From positions 57,494,742 to 57,558,741 of the forward strand of contig JAUPFV010000005.1 of the NCBI GenBank assembly GCA_036936605.1: DNA of 64,000 nucleotides, given 5' to 3'. Source of the DNA: Limnanthes douglasii subsp. nivea. Lineage: Eukaryota; Streptophyta; Magnoliopsida; Brassicales; Limnanthaceae. The first letter of the stretch is position 1; each line of letters begins with the position of its first letter. Shown here one piece after another: positions 23,680-34,894 of this stretch. The position numbers and the translations under genes are program-made. A model generated the notes under the pieces. The model saw only the letters and a list, made by a program, of their open reading frames with translations. It was not told where the DNA came from and ran no database searches.

Positions 23680-24183
23680 TGGTCTGCTCCAAAGCTTTAC
23701 AGGTACAAATTTAATACCGATGGATCCTCTATGGGTTCTGGTGAGTATAACGGAGGAGGCTTAGTCAGGAAATACGAAGGCAATATCATTGTGGGCTTTG
23801 GGAAGACTTATTGAAAGAACTCAGCCATGGTAGCAGAGACCAGATCTCTCTACGATGGTCTCTTACTTTGTAAAACTCTAGGAATCACGAAGCTGGACAT
23901 TGTGGTGGATTCAAATATGTTTGTAAGTTTGATTGGAGGTGGCAGGTCTATATGATTTTTGGATCCATTGATTAGCTGTTGCAGAAAACTCATAGGATCT
24001 GATATGACAATTAAACACATTTATTGGGAGCAGAACGAGGCCGCGGATGGGGTGGCTAAGGAAGCTCTGATTGAGAGAAGAAACTTCAGATTTGATCATA
24101 ATTCCGCTCCAAATCACCTGAAATCAATTGTCTTCTTGGCGAACATTGGTCTAGGTTATATCAGATTTTTGGGAGAAACCTGA
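23680..24183 (+). pseudogene. LINE C-terminal RNase H
   Basis: FNTDGSSMGSGEYNGGG, AETRSLYDGLLL and IVVDSNMFVSL carry the D-E-D catalytic residues; WEQNEAADGVAKEAL supplies the last motif. TGA codons at 23812-23814 and about 23954 interrupt. A short 3' untranslated region follows to 24415. Confidence 0.88.
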
Positions 24184-24415
24184 CTATTGTGATTTTGGGT
24201 TTTTTAGGGTTTTAAAAGAGCATTAGCTGATGGGTTTATTGCTGAGAAGAAGGTTGCTGGGGTTCAAGAGATTAGAGGTTGAAGGCAGAGTGTTGTTATT
24301 GAAGGATGAAAGTCTGCTCTAATGGCGTCTTTCTGTTTATTTGTGATTGAGAGTTTGTAAAAACCACAAACCCATGTATTTTCAATTTCTTTTCAATAAA
24401 GTCAAGGGTTGAATT

Positions 24416-25465
24416 AAACAAATTTAAGATAAAATAAGGTATTTAAAATATCTATTTTACAACGTGATATAATTTTTTTTATTGTTAATATGGTTTCATT
24501 TATAAATTTTAGTTTTTTAGGATTTTTTTGTTGAACGTTACAAATTGAATTTGTTAAGTTGGTTTGAAATAAAATTTGTTTTTAAAGTTTTTGAAAAAAA
24601 TTAAAACATTTAGATGAGAGAAATAACAATTATAATGAGAATCATTGCTTGACTTTTTTTTTAATTTGAAAAATGTATCTTTTAAGTACAGATTTTAGAG
24701 TACACTTTTTACAACTTAAGATATAATTATTTTCATTATTAATATGATATGATTGTTGATATGATTTAATATTTCTTCCGAATTTCCACCATGTTTTTTA
24801 TTCCATGTAAATGAACTCTCGTGTGTGATTATAGGATATTTTTTATAAGAGTTTGAGGGAGTTATTTTGTGTTTTAGTTTTCTATTTTAAGAATATATGG
24901 GTTTTAGAATTTTTTGTTTTGTTTAATGGCACAAATATAATTAGTAATTAGTTAGGGATAATTTGAGTTTTTAAGTTCTGATTTTTTAAAAAAGAATTTG
25001 GGTGATAAAAGTAACAACAATGGTGATTAGATTAGATTGACCTATTATTTTTTTCTTAAATACAATGTATTTTTATCTAATACATCTTTTAGAGTATGAA
25101 ATTATCATTTTTATCATTAAAATGATTTAATAATTTAATATGATATGTTGTGCTTCCGACATTCGAAGTAACTGAAATCGTTGTTTATGCTAGTATAGTT
25201 TAAGGGAAGGGTTTAACAAGTTAGTTTAGATTTTATATTTTTATATTTTAAAGGGTTTTATGGTTTTTATTCTCATATTTATCAAACTTTTGCTCACGTA
25301 ATAAATTAAATCTCAAAACCATGTCTTGGATAAGTACAACGCTTACTGCAAAATCAGAAACTAAGAAGTATAAGAATAAAGGTTCTCCCACCTCAGTTTA
25401 AATTTTTCTTTGGTTGAAGTGAGGTCTTGTTTGAGTTTGTTGAAAGTCGTAAATTACTTATCATC
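24416..25465. repeat. Diverged tandem repeat of roughly 380 bp, no gene
   Basis: Several phrases recur in the same order: TTAGTTAGGGATA-like, then TTAGATGAGAGAAATAACAAT-like, then a TT-rich run ending GGGTTTTATGGTTTTTATTC-like. They occur near 17700-18050, 24500-24700, 24770-25050 and 25150-25290. The LINE appears to have inserted into this array. Boundaries are approximate. Confidence 0.45.
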
Positions 25466-25467
25466 CC

Positions 25468-25469
<2 letters not shown>

Positions 25470-25518
<49 letters not shown>
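25470..25518. repeat. (TA)n microsatellite
   Basis: About 24 uninterrupted TA units. The YIYIYI translation seen here is a by-product. Confidence 0.98.
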
Positions 25519-25520
<2 letters not shown>

Positions 25521-25789
25521 TTACTTTAATAAATAAAAAAAAATGATATTTTTTTAAGCCGGTGAAATAAATTGCGAAAAATAAACAAGTCACGTGGTTA
25601 GTTGTTTGACTAATTTTATAGACTCTAGTGATACATACCAATCAAAGCGTGAAGCACAACTTGGGGCTTATATTCCTCTTTTACTAACCACAAACCCTAG
25701 AATAATGTTTTGATCGTACCCTAAAAGAACACTTTAAATGGTTCGATTCCAAGTTATATTTTTAGGTAGATTGGAGTAGGTCTCAACGT

Positions 25790-26330
25790 ATTTATTTCTC
25801 TTAACGAGCATATTATTGATATATGCTTTCATGTTTTTCTCAACTTGTCTTAAAAAATGTTATTGACTAGTCTCTGATAAGTAGCCCATGTGTTCTTTTA
25901 TCTGAACGACTTAACATTATAACAGTCAATACGCCATTTGGTCATGAATGTTATACTCTCCTCGTCGTCTGGATTCATTTAGGTTTGATTATAGTCTAGT
26001 TAAAATCCATGAATGAGACTAATTCATTCCCGACAGTTGTGTCAACTAATTGATCAACCCTCGAGAGTGGTAAAAAATCTTTTGGATACACCAAAATTTA
26101 GATTTATAAAGTCTACACACATCCTTTATTGCTCGTTTCTCTTTCTAACAAGTACAATATTTGCAAACCAAATTAGGTACTTTTGTTTTTATATATGCCC
26201 CACATTTAATATTATGTCCACCTTTTTAATAACACATTTAGTCTTCTACAGTAAAAATACTTTCTGCGTTTTCCATATCGGTCATAGTCTTTTGTCTATC
26301 ACAATTTGATGGCAGATGACAGACTTGTTT
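25790..26330 (-). pseudogene. Ty3/gypsy reverse transcriptase fragment
   Basis: Switching among minus frames gives YLIWFANIVLVRK, RMCVDFINLN, PKDFLPLSRVDQLVDTTVGN, ELVSFMDF and further down KNTWATYQRLVNN. This is the conserved stretch MCVDFTDLNKACPKD to GATYQRLVN of Tat-like gypsy elements. It is isolated: no LTRs or other domains were found near it. Confidence 0.8.
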
Positions 26331-28140
26331 AATCTTATCACATAAAAAATATATCATGCAAAAATATCAAGAATATATTTTAGAAAGAAACAAAACCTAT
26401 GTTTGAACTCGTCGTTTATATATATTTCAATATTTAATGAATTTTCTTATTCTAGCTCCAAATCAAAATTATTATCTAACAGTTTTGTAAGGCGATGTGA
26501 CTTTTTGAAGCCATTGATCTCCCTTTCTTTGAAACTTGTTGGGGGTCAGTTTACACATCGAAACTCTCCATCAACGAGCTCTATAATTGTTTACATGTTT
26601 TTTTTTTGGGTAAATGGACAACCCATAATATTCTCTTTCCAACCTTTTACTACTATAGTCACCCCTGGCAATATATTTGTGAACGTACTGTTAAAATGAT
26701 AACCCCATAACTTACATATGGTGAAGTCATAGTCGTCCAAGTATGAAGTTATACAAGATCAGAGATTCCACCACCATGAACAGAGTTATGACCGTCTTTT
26801 AGGTTTTCTGGATTCTTACCGTGATAGAAAGTTCAATTCCCCCCAAATAATTGGTAGAACGGCTTGTGAATCCTACTAATTTTTTTTTGTTTTTCTTATA
26901 TGGGGTGACTATAATTATCCTTTTGTATTCGTTTCTATAAAAGAATTATATCTAACTTCATTTATTAATATGAACTCTTTTGATATCAGTTTTATAAATA
27001 TCAATGGTTATAATAAAAATGTTATAATGTAGACTTGCTACCTCCCGGGTGGGAGATTACTGAACTAAGTCAAACCGTTGCTCCAGAATCTCATCGAGAA
27101 AGCTCTACGTAAAATAGTGTTATCATAGTTAACCCCAAGTATGGAGTCTGAAACTGATCTAGATGATATTCGGTTGCGGTAGCCCCATCATAATTCTTTA
27201 TCCATTATGGCTTGAATTTATGTAGATGTTCATCCTCCAAAATTGTCTGAGAAAATGGATATTTTACAAAAGTTTATGCCACCTTAGACCTCTTATGGAC
27301 TTCTTCATTCGTGACTAATTCCATCTTTTTTCCTTTCACGCGTCTTGCACTCTAGATAGTTTTGATATTATACTTCTTCTTTTATCTATATCGTTTTGGA
27401 CGTGCTTGTTGATATACTTTTTCTCTGTTCGTTTGGAGGACCTCTCCTTTAGTGTATGTGGTCTTCCACTTTTCATGAACTTAATTTGAAGATCATTTTA
27501 TTAGTTAGTACCTTCAGTATCTTAGATATTCCTGCTAGTTGGGTCATTTCTTTCGCTTCTCTTTGGTCTTATAGAAGGTTATACCTGAATTACTCATGTT
27601 TTAGTTCCTACAATTGTAGCGCGAGCCTACGGATTGTCAGAGGTTTGGGGTGAGGTTCGTGAATTCCCTATCGTATTATTTAGTTATGGTTTGTATCCGG
27701 TGTTACTTTGTTACTATGTCCGAGTATGGCGGTTCTTGCCATCCACCTCAAATATTGAGGTGTTATGAGCTACTTGACTCTTACATGAACCTCCTTGTAT
27801 TCATGAGCGAGTTTTCATCGGTGGGTGGATTTATGTTTTCAGTTCTTTGAAATCTAGGTACCTTGAAAGTTCTCATGTACAACGTCAAATCTAATAAGAG
27901 AAACCTTAAAGTATTATGTTAATAATGAAATAAATTTGGATAATATATGGATGAATTGTTATATTATTAAGATGAACTCTCTTGTGTTACATACAAATTA
28001 GAGATACGTGACACGTAATAAATAAGACACGTAGTCATCCAAAGCATTTAAAATCGTCCGTTATTCGTCTTTTAAGTATTATCTTTAACCAGGTTTCTAT
28101 TTTTCTCATTGTCAGGATGCTCCAAACGTTATTATGTAGG
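26331..28140. other. No gene recognised
   Basis: Short open frames exist on the plus strand (26403-26699, 27456-27653, 27650-27850), but their translations are Ser/Phe-rich and match nothing I know. Part of it may be further decayed gypsy sequence associated with the fragment on its left. Confidence 0.45.
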
Positions 28141-28259
28141 TATCTCGGTAATACCCTGATGAAGATCTTTAAGAAAGCAATAAGGTCTCACTAGACTAGA
28201 TCATTCTATAAATATCATATAAAAAAAACAATTTTAAGGATAGCTTCAAATAGCTGAAG

Positions 28260-28860
28260 AAGTTAACAAAATGAAGATTCATAAGAAGATGTTAATGCAC
28301 AGAACAATGAAAAGATTATTCATGTGGAGAAAAAACAAATGAATGATGTTCATATGGAGGAAAAACATGATGATGCTCCAGTTGATTTCATGATGCACAA
28401 GTTAATCTCAGTAACGATAACAAAGGTGCAAATTGGGATATGGACTAAAAATATGATGGAAATGATTCTACTAATGTAGAGAAAATAGTAGATCATTTAT
28501 TATTCAAGAATATCCAAAAACTACAAGAACTGAAAGGACTACAAACTGAAAAATAAAACCAGTAAAGAATGTTGCACAACATTCTTTACTGATAGATATT
28601 GGACTTTATCCTAATATTAGTGTTTTTGTTGAATAACATGATCATAATGTTGTTTTTGAAAACCAGGACACTCCACCTAACAGTTTTGTGGAAAACAAAT
28701 GGGTTTCTCATACTCAATATGTGGTCCAAGATGTCCGTAATTTGGATACTAATGTTATTGTGAACAAAAATGAGGTTTCTAATGCAATAAAAATGATCCA
28801 TAATATTGAAGATGTATCTGTTGTTGTGGACAAATGGGTGATTTAGATTACTCAAAATGG
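28260..28860 (+). pseudogene. Possible 5' exons of the Ulp1-type gene, unassigned
   Basis: An acidic, Asn/Met-rich frame with many stops (about 28260-28560) is followed by a frame from about 28588 to 28845 reading VSHTQYVVQDVRNLDTNVIV. This acidic, low-complexity character is common between transposase and protease parts of Ulp1-carrying transposons. The link to the Ulp1 exon at 30455 rests on strand and order only. A 32-bp palindrome sits at 28560-28591. Confidence 0.3.
28560..28591. repeat. Perfect palindrome, 15-bp arms
   Basis: CAGTAAAGAATGTTG (28560-28574) and its exact reverse complement (28577-28591) are separated by CA. Confidence 0.97.
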
Positions 28861-28959
28861 AATAAAATTATTTATAAAACATATGTATTTGGACATGTAT
28901 TTATTTTTGTATTGTCTTATTTTTTGCTTAAATATTGTAATATTATAATAATTTATCTA

Positions 28960-29880
28960 ATGGCTGATATCTCATGTTATAGTCTCTTCTTAAGTGGTCT
29001 CTCGTGATATTGTCTGGAATAAATTTGTAATGTTTGGTTTCACATTATGGGGTCCCGCATTATATTGTCCTTTATTTTTTATCTTGGTTTCGCAAAATCA
29101 TCATTATTTAGTCTTAAATTACTAATATATAATTATTTTTATAAAAGATTCTCCCAATGAACATCAATAAACGGAAACACTTATAGTAAGTGATTTGGAT
29201 CCATTTATTAAAAATGAGATTATATCTATTAAAAAATATGTACAAAATGAACAAGTAACTAAATTATTTTTACTCTATTCTCTAATATTTTCTTTCATCT
29301 CTCATGGTTTTAATGTGGATGATATGATCTCTGATGATTTGTATTATCTCACACATTTAACCATCTCTCATTTATCTAGTTTCGCATAATATAGTTCTCA
29401 TCATTTATAGTTTTTATAGTTTCACATGATATGGTTTCTCATTATTTATAGTTTGTCTGATTTCTCGTGATGTGGTCTCGCATCTTTTATAGTTTGCCTG
29501 CTTTCGTATAATATGGTCTCTCATGATTCATAATTGTCATGGTTTTGCATGATGTGATATCTCATCATTTATTGTTTGCCTGGTTTCACGTGATATGGTT
29601 TCTTATCATTTATAATTTGCCTCGTTTTGCATGATATGGTTTCTTATAATTTTTAGTTAGCGTGGTTTTGCGTAGTATGGTCTCTAATCATTTGTAGTTA
29701 GCCTGGTTTTGCATGATATGGTCTCTCATCATTTAAAGTTGGTCTAGTTTCACAATATATGATCTCTCATCATTTATAGTTTGTCTATTTCGCATGATAT
29801 GATCTATCCTAATTTATAGTTGGACTAGTTTTGCATAACGTGGTCTCTTATCATTCATTATTAGATTGGTTTGGCATCAA
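28960..29880 (+). repeat. Tandem array A, 41-bp unit, left block
   Basis: From about 29380 to 29870 roughly 12 units of 41 bp follow one another. A typical unit has TGGTCTCTCATCATTTATAG, then TTTGCCTGGTTTCGCATGATA. Looser copies lie at 28960-29130. Units differ by 15-25%, so the array is old. A second block of the same unit is at 31175-31400. Confidence 0.9.
29195..29390 (+). other. Short unassigned frame between array blocks
   Basis: A 64-codon frame (DPFIKNEIISIKKYVQNEQV) lies between the loose and dense parts of array A. It may be another exon of the Ulp1-type gene. There is no recognisable motif. Confidence 0.2.
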
Positions 29881-29889
29881 CTAATATGT

Positions 29890-30454
29890 TGGTTTCATAT
29901 TTTTTTTAGAAATAATTGAAAGAAAAGCCATCATTTGAATTATATTTGGATCATATTTAATATCAACTACATGATGAAATTGATTGGACAATTACCCAAA
30001 AAGATTTACCATTTGAAATTAAAGTAATTATTGGAAAAAAATAATGCTACGTATTAGAAATGATTAAAAAAGGTGAAAATGAGGTAGATCTGATAGTATG
30101 GTCAGTTCCATAAATACTATGATCTAATGTTTTTGTTACTAATATGATGAAGATACTAGGTGAAGATGAGATCAACTATAAGGTAAAAGTTAATTTAACA
30201 TTTATTTTGTTTGCCTTGCTTCAATTTACACAAATTAAGTAACTGTTCGTTACACTTTTGACAATATATAAGTAATTGATGGTTACCTTAAATAAAATCA
30301 GTTTAAAATAGCATATGCTACTTCTAATGTTATGTGAGCTGTTATTCCACCAAGATCCACATCTGAAAGTGTAATGGTAATAATCATATAGTTTTACAAC
30401 ACATGTATGAATTAACAAACAAACAATGTTTCCAAATATTATTATTTTAATATA
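29890..30454. other. Probable intron and unrecognised exon of the Ulp1-type gene
   Basis: A frame from about 29930 reads KEKPSFELYLDHI, then WTITQKDLPFEIKVIIG before a stop; after it DLIVWSVP. It has coding character but no known motif. The rest up to the acceptor at 30454 looks intronic. Confidence 0.3.
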
Positions 30455-30985
30455 GGACTTGCTAAACCAAAATATGGATGTAACACCTTATGTTGGAAAT
30501 AAACTACACAGACAAATAGAAGGTTACATCTTCATTCCACTCCTAACAGAACGGCCAGGAGGGACAATTTCCCATTGGACATTATTGATAATAGATATAC
30601 AAAATAGTGCATCAGTGAATCTAAACCCATTGGCAAGACGTTCAGATCCAACAAAAAAACTACACAAGAATTTGTAAGTGTCTTTCATGTAATGTATTTC
30701 ATCCCACATATATATACATATATGTATCTCATCTAATTTATTTATATGTCTTGTAAAATACAGATTGAATACCTCTAAAGCAAAAAAAAAATACCAACAA
30801 GATTAAAAATAAGGATAGTATGTATAATAAAAATTCCTTAACAAAAAAATGAACACTCGATTATGGTGTTGTGGTCTGCGAGTACCCTAAAGATTATATT
30901 CAATTCGGAAGACTTGAATATGATAAATCCTGTGAGAGTGCATCAATAATGAGAGCATAAATGTTTTACTTATTTCTTAATGACA
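30455..30985 (+). pseudogene. Ulp1-type (C48) cysteine protease, catalytic Cys lost
   Basis: Exon 30455-30673 is bounded by TATAG and GTAAGT. It carries GYIFIPLL and SHWTLLIIDIQN, the beta-strand and catalytic His of Ulp1 proteases, then NPLARRSDPTK. A second exon (to about 30985) reads LDYGVVVCEYPKDYI, matching the family's DCGVFVCKY motif with the catalytic Cys changed to Tyr (codon 30862-30864, TGT to TAT), and a later TAA before MFYLFL. Ulp1 enzymes cleave SUMO; in plants the domain is often carried by Mutator-like and CACTA transposons. Given its neighbours, a transposon passenger is more likely than a host gene. Confidence 0.78.
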
Positions 30986-31174
30986 AAAACACTAACAGAT
31001 TTTGGGACGGTTTCCAATTTTAAAAAACAATAAGAGATGCATGTTTATTATAATGTTTGTTAACCACCAATATATTTTGTTAAAACATTGAATTATTTTA
31101 TACGAGTCTCGCGTCTATCACCATGTATCTGTATGCAGTCCCACATCTATCATCTATATAAATGCATATGTCCC

Positions 31175-31400
31175 ACATATATCATAAATATGGTCTCTCA
31201 TCATTCATAGTTGGCCTAGTTTCACATGATATGGTCTCTCATCATTTGTAGTTAGTATGGTTTCGTATGATATGGTCTCTTCTTATTATTTTAGTTGGAA
31301 TATTTTCGTATGATATTGTCTCTTATTATTTTATTTGGCATGATTTTGTATGATGTGGTCTCTCATCTTTCATACAACTCATTTGTTTTGCCCCGTATCG
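31175..31400 (+). repeat. Tandem array A, 41-bp unit, right block
   Basis: About five units with ATGGTCTCTCATCATTCATAG and TTTCACATGATATGG phrases continue the family at 28960-29880. The two blocks bracket the Ulp1-type exons in the same orientation. Confidence 0.88.
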
Positions 31401-31589
31401 TTTCTTATGTCGCATCGTGCATTTATCATTTAGGCTTTCATATAAAAAATATTGTTATGTGAAAATGACACCTATAGTTGAGGATTCTTCAGACGATGAC
31501 TCCACTTATAATAATTTATCCCTACTTCATTTATCCTTGTGAACACTATTTTTTAAAAAGTATTGGTTAAAAAAATAAATACATTATAC

Positions 31590-31940
31590 CACTATTTTTT
31601 AATATTTCGAGATATATAAATAGATTCTTGGTTTGTTTAATCTAGACACTAAATGTTTTTGAGTTTCATTTATTTATTTAGTATTTTCAAAATGATTTTT
31701 GGAATGTTTTTGTAAGTAAAAAAAATATATCATGTTTTTGAATTTTTTGAGATCTATAAATAGAGATTTGGGTTGTTTGATTTAGACACCAATTTTTTTG
31801 AGTTTTCAAAACTATTTTCTAGATTTATCATTAATTAAAATAAAATTATACCATTATTTTTTATTTTTCAAGATATGTAAATAGAGACATCGTTTGCTTG
31901 ATTTGGACACCAAAATATTTTGAGCTTTTTTCTCCCTTGT
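31590..31940 (+). promoter_or_regulatory. Three TATA-containing tandem repeats upstream of the SANT gene
   Basis: A 120-140 bp unit occurs three times, starting near 31585, 31735 and 31850. Each has ATTTTTCGAGATATATAAATAGA-like sequence (TATA-like at 31615, 31754 and, as TGTAAATAG, 31875), then TTTGATTTAGACACCAAAT and TTTTGAGTTTTCAAAA. The last copy ends about 45 bp before the ATG at 31984. The sequence shows repeated core-promoter-like blocks; promoter function is inference. Confidence 0.55.
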
Positions 31941-31983
31941 TTCACTACTTCATGGTTTTGTGTTGTTATCTTCATTTATTTTT

Positions 31984-33090
31984 ATGGATTCTTTAAGAAA
32001 CTTCAATCTCTATCCATCACAATATGGTTTAACTAACCAATCCCAGAATTCAAATACCTGACTACCTTACCCAAGACCTCAACGTCGTCAAAATCCTCAA
32101 ACTAACGAGTAAAATCATAATATTGGTGCGCAATATGACATGCCTCATAATTTTCCCATTCAAAATCCCAACGACCAACCTTATATTCCATTTAGATATC
32201 TATACATGCTTGTAAATAGTTATATTCCTTGTCATATGAACTATCCACATACTTATTTCCTAGGATTCCTCGAATCTTATACCCAGATATCTCTTAGAGG
32301 AAGTAAAGGGGATACCCATACTAGTTTTATAGCTCATACTTTAAAATCCGCTAATAAAAAACAGTACGAGGTCTGGAGCACATAGTATAATAAATTTTAT
32401 TACAATGTGGTTTTTTCCATCATAGTCATGATAATGAAATTGGAACGAACCAAACGGGTGGAACATTCTGACAAAAAGTTACAGACTTTGTATCTGAGAA
32501 GACCAAAATTCCAACAATCTAAGGACAAACCAAAACTTATTATTAAGTGATCAATAAACATATTAGTAATTATGATGCTAGATGCAGATATACGCGTAGC
32601 GATTGGTATGATGGTGACCATGTTTATTATATTGTAAATTTGTACCAAGAGTTGAATGGTAAGGATTTCCAGCTACCAGAATAGTGGAAATTAGTTCGTG
32701 ACCTACCAATATATATTACATGAGCCCCTCAATCTGGTAGTGGTGGAGCAAAGAGAAAGAGTGATGCTGACGTGGTTGCGTCCTCATATAATGTATTTGT
32801 ACGCCCTGAATATAGGGATAAAAAGGGTAAAAAAAACTGAATTTGCGGACGAGTTAAAGAAATGGAAAGTTGCTCATGAAGCAAGGTTGACTGTAAAAAA
32901 GGAGGAAATTCTAGCATAACAACATCAAAATGATTCTTTTGATGTATATACAATAGCATTGCAACGCCAAAATGAAGTTGAGAGTATGAAGTTGTTTATG
33001 GAGTTCCAGAATAAAGTTTGTGATCATTATGAAGAGCAGATGTTTCAGAAGTTAATAAAAGATTTATTTATAGAGCAACATGTTTGTTGT
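31984..33090 (+). pseudogene. SANT/trihelix gene of PIF/Harbinger ORF1 type, decayed
   Basis: From ATG 31984 (MDSLRNFNLYPSQYGL) the Pro/Asn/Gln-rich leader runs into a SANT/Myb-like segment recovered from two frames. That segment reads GTNQTGG, KVTDFVSEKTKIPTI and VINKHISNYDARC, then NLYQELNGKDFQLPE. The C-terminal NAM-associated part follows: GGAKRKSDADVVASS, then KKWKVAHEARLTVKKEEI and EFQNKVCDHYEEQMF. Several stops (for example about 32069, 32383, 32917) and frameshifts are present. This architecture is that of the DNA-binding second protein of PIF/Harbinger elements and of host proteins derived from it. Its 3' end plus array B recurs at 45485. Confidence 0.75.
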
Positions 33091-33249
33091 GTGTGATGTT
33101 TTTATTGTTATTATGTGTGATCGTTCCAATTGTTGTTGTGTATGCTCATTTCAATTATTTTGTTTGTTGTTTTCGATTATTATATGTTTGTTATTTTCAC
33201 TTATTTCCGTTATATATACATGTTATATGAGTTATTTTGTTTGATTCAT

Positions 33250-34600
33250 TTTTCACCATAATTTCCTACAAACTTTTAAGAAGATAATACACGGTCTAAA
33301 TTATTACACAACTCCACTAGCTGCAACACGTTATTATTTAATTAATTTCCTTAGAATTTGGTTATATACAATATAAGATAACGCTTGGTCTGAATTATTA
33401 CACAACTCCACTAGCTAATTTATGGCATGATAAGACCATGCTTAGTCACACGGTATTATTTCTTCTTTATACTTCCACCATCCACTAGCTACAACATTAT
33501 ATTATTTAATCAATTTTCTTGGAATCCAGTTATAGACAAAATAAGACAATGCATGGTCTAAATTATTACAGAACTCCACAAGAAAATTCTGGCATGATAA
33601 GACCATGCTTGATCACAATATATGCTTTCTTTTTTCTACTTTTCACCATTCACTAGCTATAACATGCTATTATTTAATCAATTTCTTTAGATACCGTTTA
33701 TAGACAAACTAAGACAATGTTTGGTCTGAATTATAACACAACTTCACTAGCTAATTTCTCGTGTGATAAGACCATGCTTGGTCACAATATATGCTTTCTT
33801 ATTTTTAATTTCTACCATCCACTGCCTATAATATGCTATTATTTAATTAATTTCCTTGGGAATCAGTTATAGACAAAACATGGCAATGCTTGGTCGGAAT
33901 TATTACACAACTCCACTAGCTAATTTCTGGAATGATAAAACCATGATTGGTGACAAGATACTATCCACCATCCACGACCTACAACATGTTATTATTTAAT
34001 CAATTTTCTCGAAATCCGGTTATAGATAGAAAATATTGAAAATTCAAATTAATTTTTTCCTCTTAACCCCAACCAGAGGTTATGTCCCTTGGAACTCCTA
34101 AAGGGTTTCTCCCTTTGACCCCAACCAAGTTATATTTATCTAATCAATTAATTTAGAATCCAGATACAACAAGATAAGACAATGCTTGGTCTCAATTATT
34201 ACACAACTCACCCACTGATTTCTGGCAAAATAAGACAATATTTTTTCTAAATTATTAGGCAACTCACCAACTAATTTCTGGCATGATAAGACCATGCTTT
34301 GTCTAAATTACTACACAGCTCACCCACCACTAATTTTTGGCATGATAAAACCATGTTTGGTGTGAATAATTAGACAACTCAGCCACTAATTTTTGGCATG
34401 ATAAGACCATATATGGTTAGAATCATTATACCATAATTCCGACTAACTCTTGACAATATTGGACAATGCTTGTTTGAATATTTACACCATCTTTCCCACT
34501 AACTTCTAGCAAAATAAGAGCATGATTTACGACAGGATAAGATTTTGTCTTACATGTTACCAAAATTATTTGATACTCGTATATTATTTTACATATCGTT
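33250..34600 (+). repeat. Tandem array B, about 57/170-bp units, copy 1
   Basis: Units contain GAATTATTACACAACTCCAC, then TAGCTAATTTCTGGCATG and ATAAGACCATGCTTGGTC. Larger units of about 170 bp add TATTATTTAATCAATTTCC and GGTTATAGACAAAATAAGAC; from about 34150 the array reduces to units of about 57-60 bp. GACCATGCTTGGTC inside each unit is a small inverted repeat. 33039-34300 matches 45485-46733 closely. Confidence 0.9.
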
Positions 34601-34894
34601 TTCTTCATAGTTTTTACCCATTCAATGGTACAAAATTTAACTTTCGCTGGTAAAGCAATTTATAATATGCAAACAAAATGAAAGATGGATGAAGTCATGT
34701 TGAACAAGAAAAACGAGCTTATCGATGAGCTTCAAATGTTAGAAAATACCCATGCTGCATCACCAACCACCTAACAACTTCTAATTTTTAAACCAAAGCT
34801 TTTTTTCTTATATTTTATTTTATTTTTTAAAAGGTGGGTATATTTCAAACCGCAACTCAAAAATAAAATCCAAAATTACCAACAGATTTTTTTT

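Larger units (their letters stand above)
18090..24415 (+). mobile_element. Plant LINE with RNase H domain, near full length, inactive
   Basis: Plus-strand order is ORF1 (DUF4283 and zinc knuckle), then ORF2 with apurinic-type endonuclease, reverse transcriptase, zf-RVT and a C-terminal RNase H. A polyadenylation signal AATAAA (about 24399-24404) lies just before the 3' end. It moves by target-primed reverse transcription. Catalytic motifs are largely preserved, but several in-frame stops and frameshifts make it inactive. A solo LTR from the gypsy family of 56.5-62.5 kb interrupts ORF2 at 20815-21271. Exact ends and target duplication could not be fixed. Confidence 0.93.

Noticed and set aside
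25393..25641. Minus-strand 82-codon frame with a Tyr-Ile repeat
   Set aside because: It is a translation of the (TA)n microsatellite.
29380..29870. Regularly spaced 41-bp repeats as a CRISPR-like array
   Set aside because: The units are contiguous and diverged with no unique spacers between constant repeats, and the DNA is plant nuclear. It is a minisatellite.
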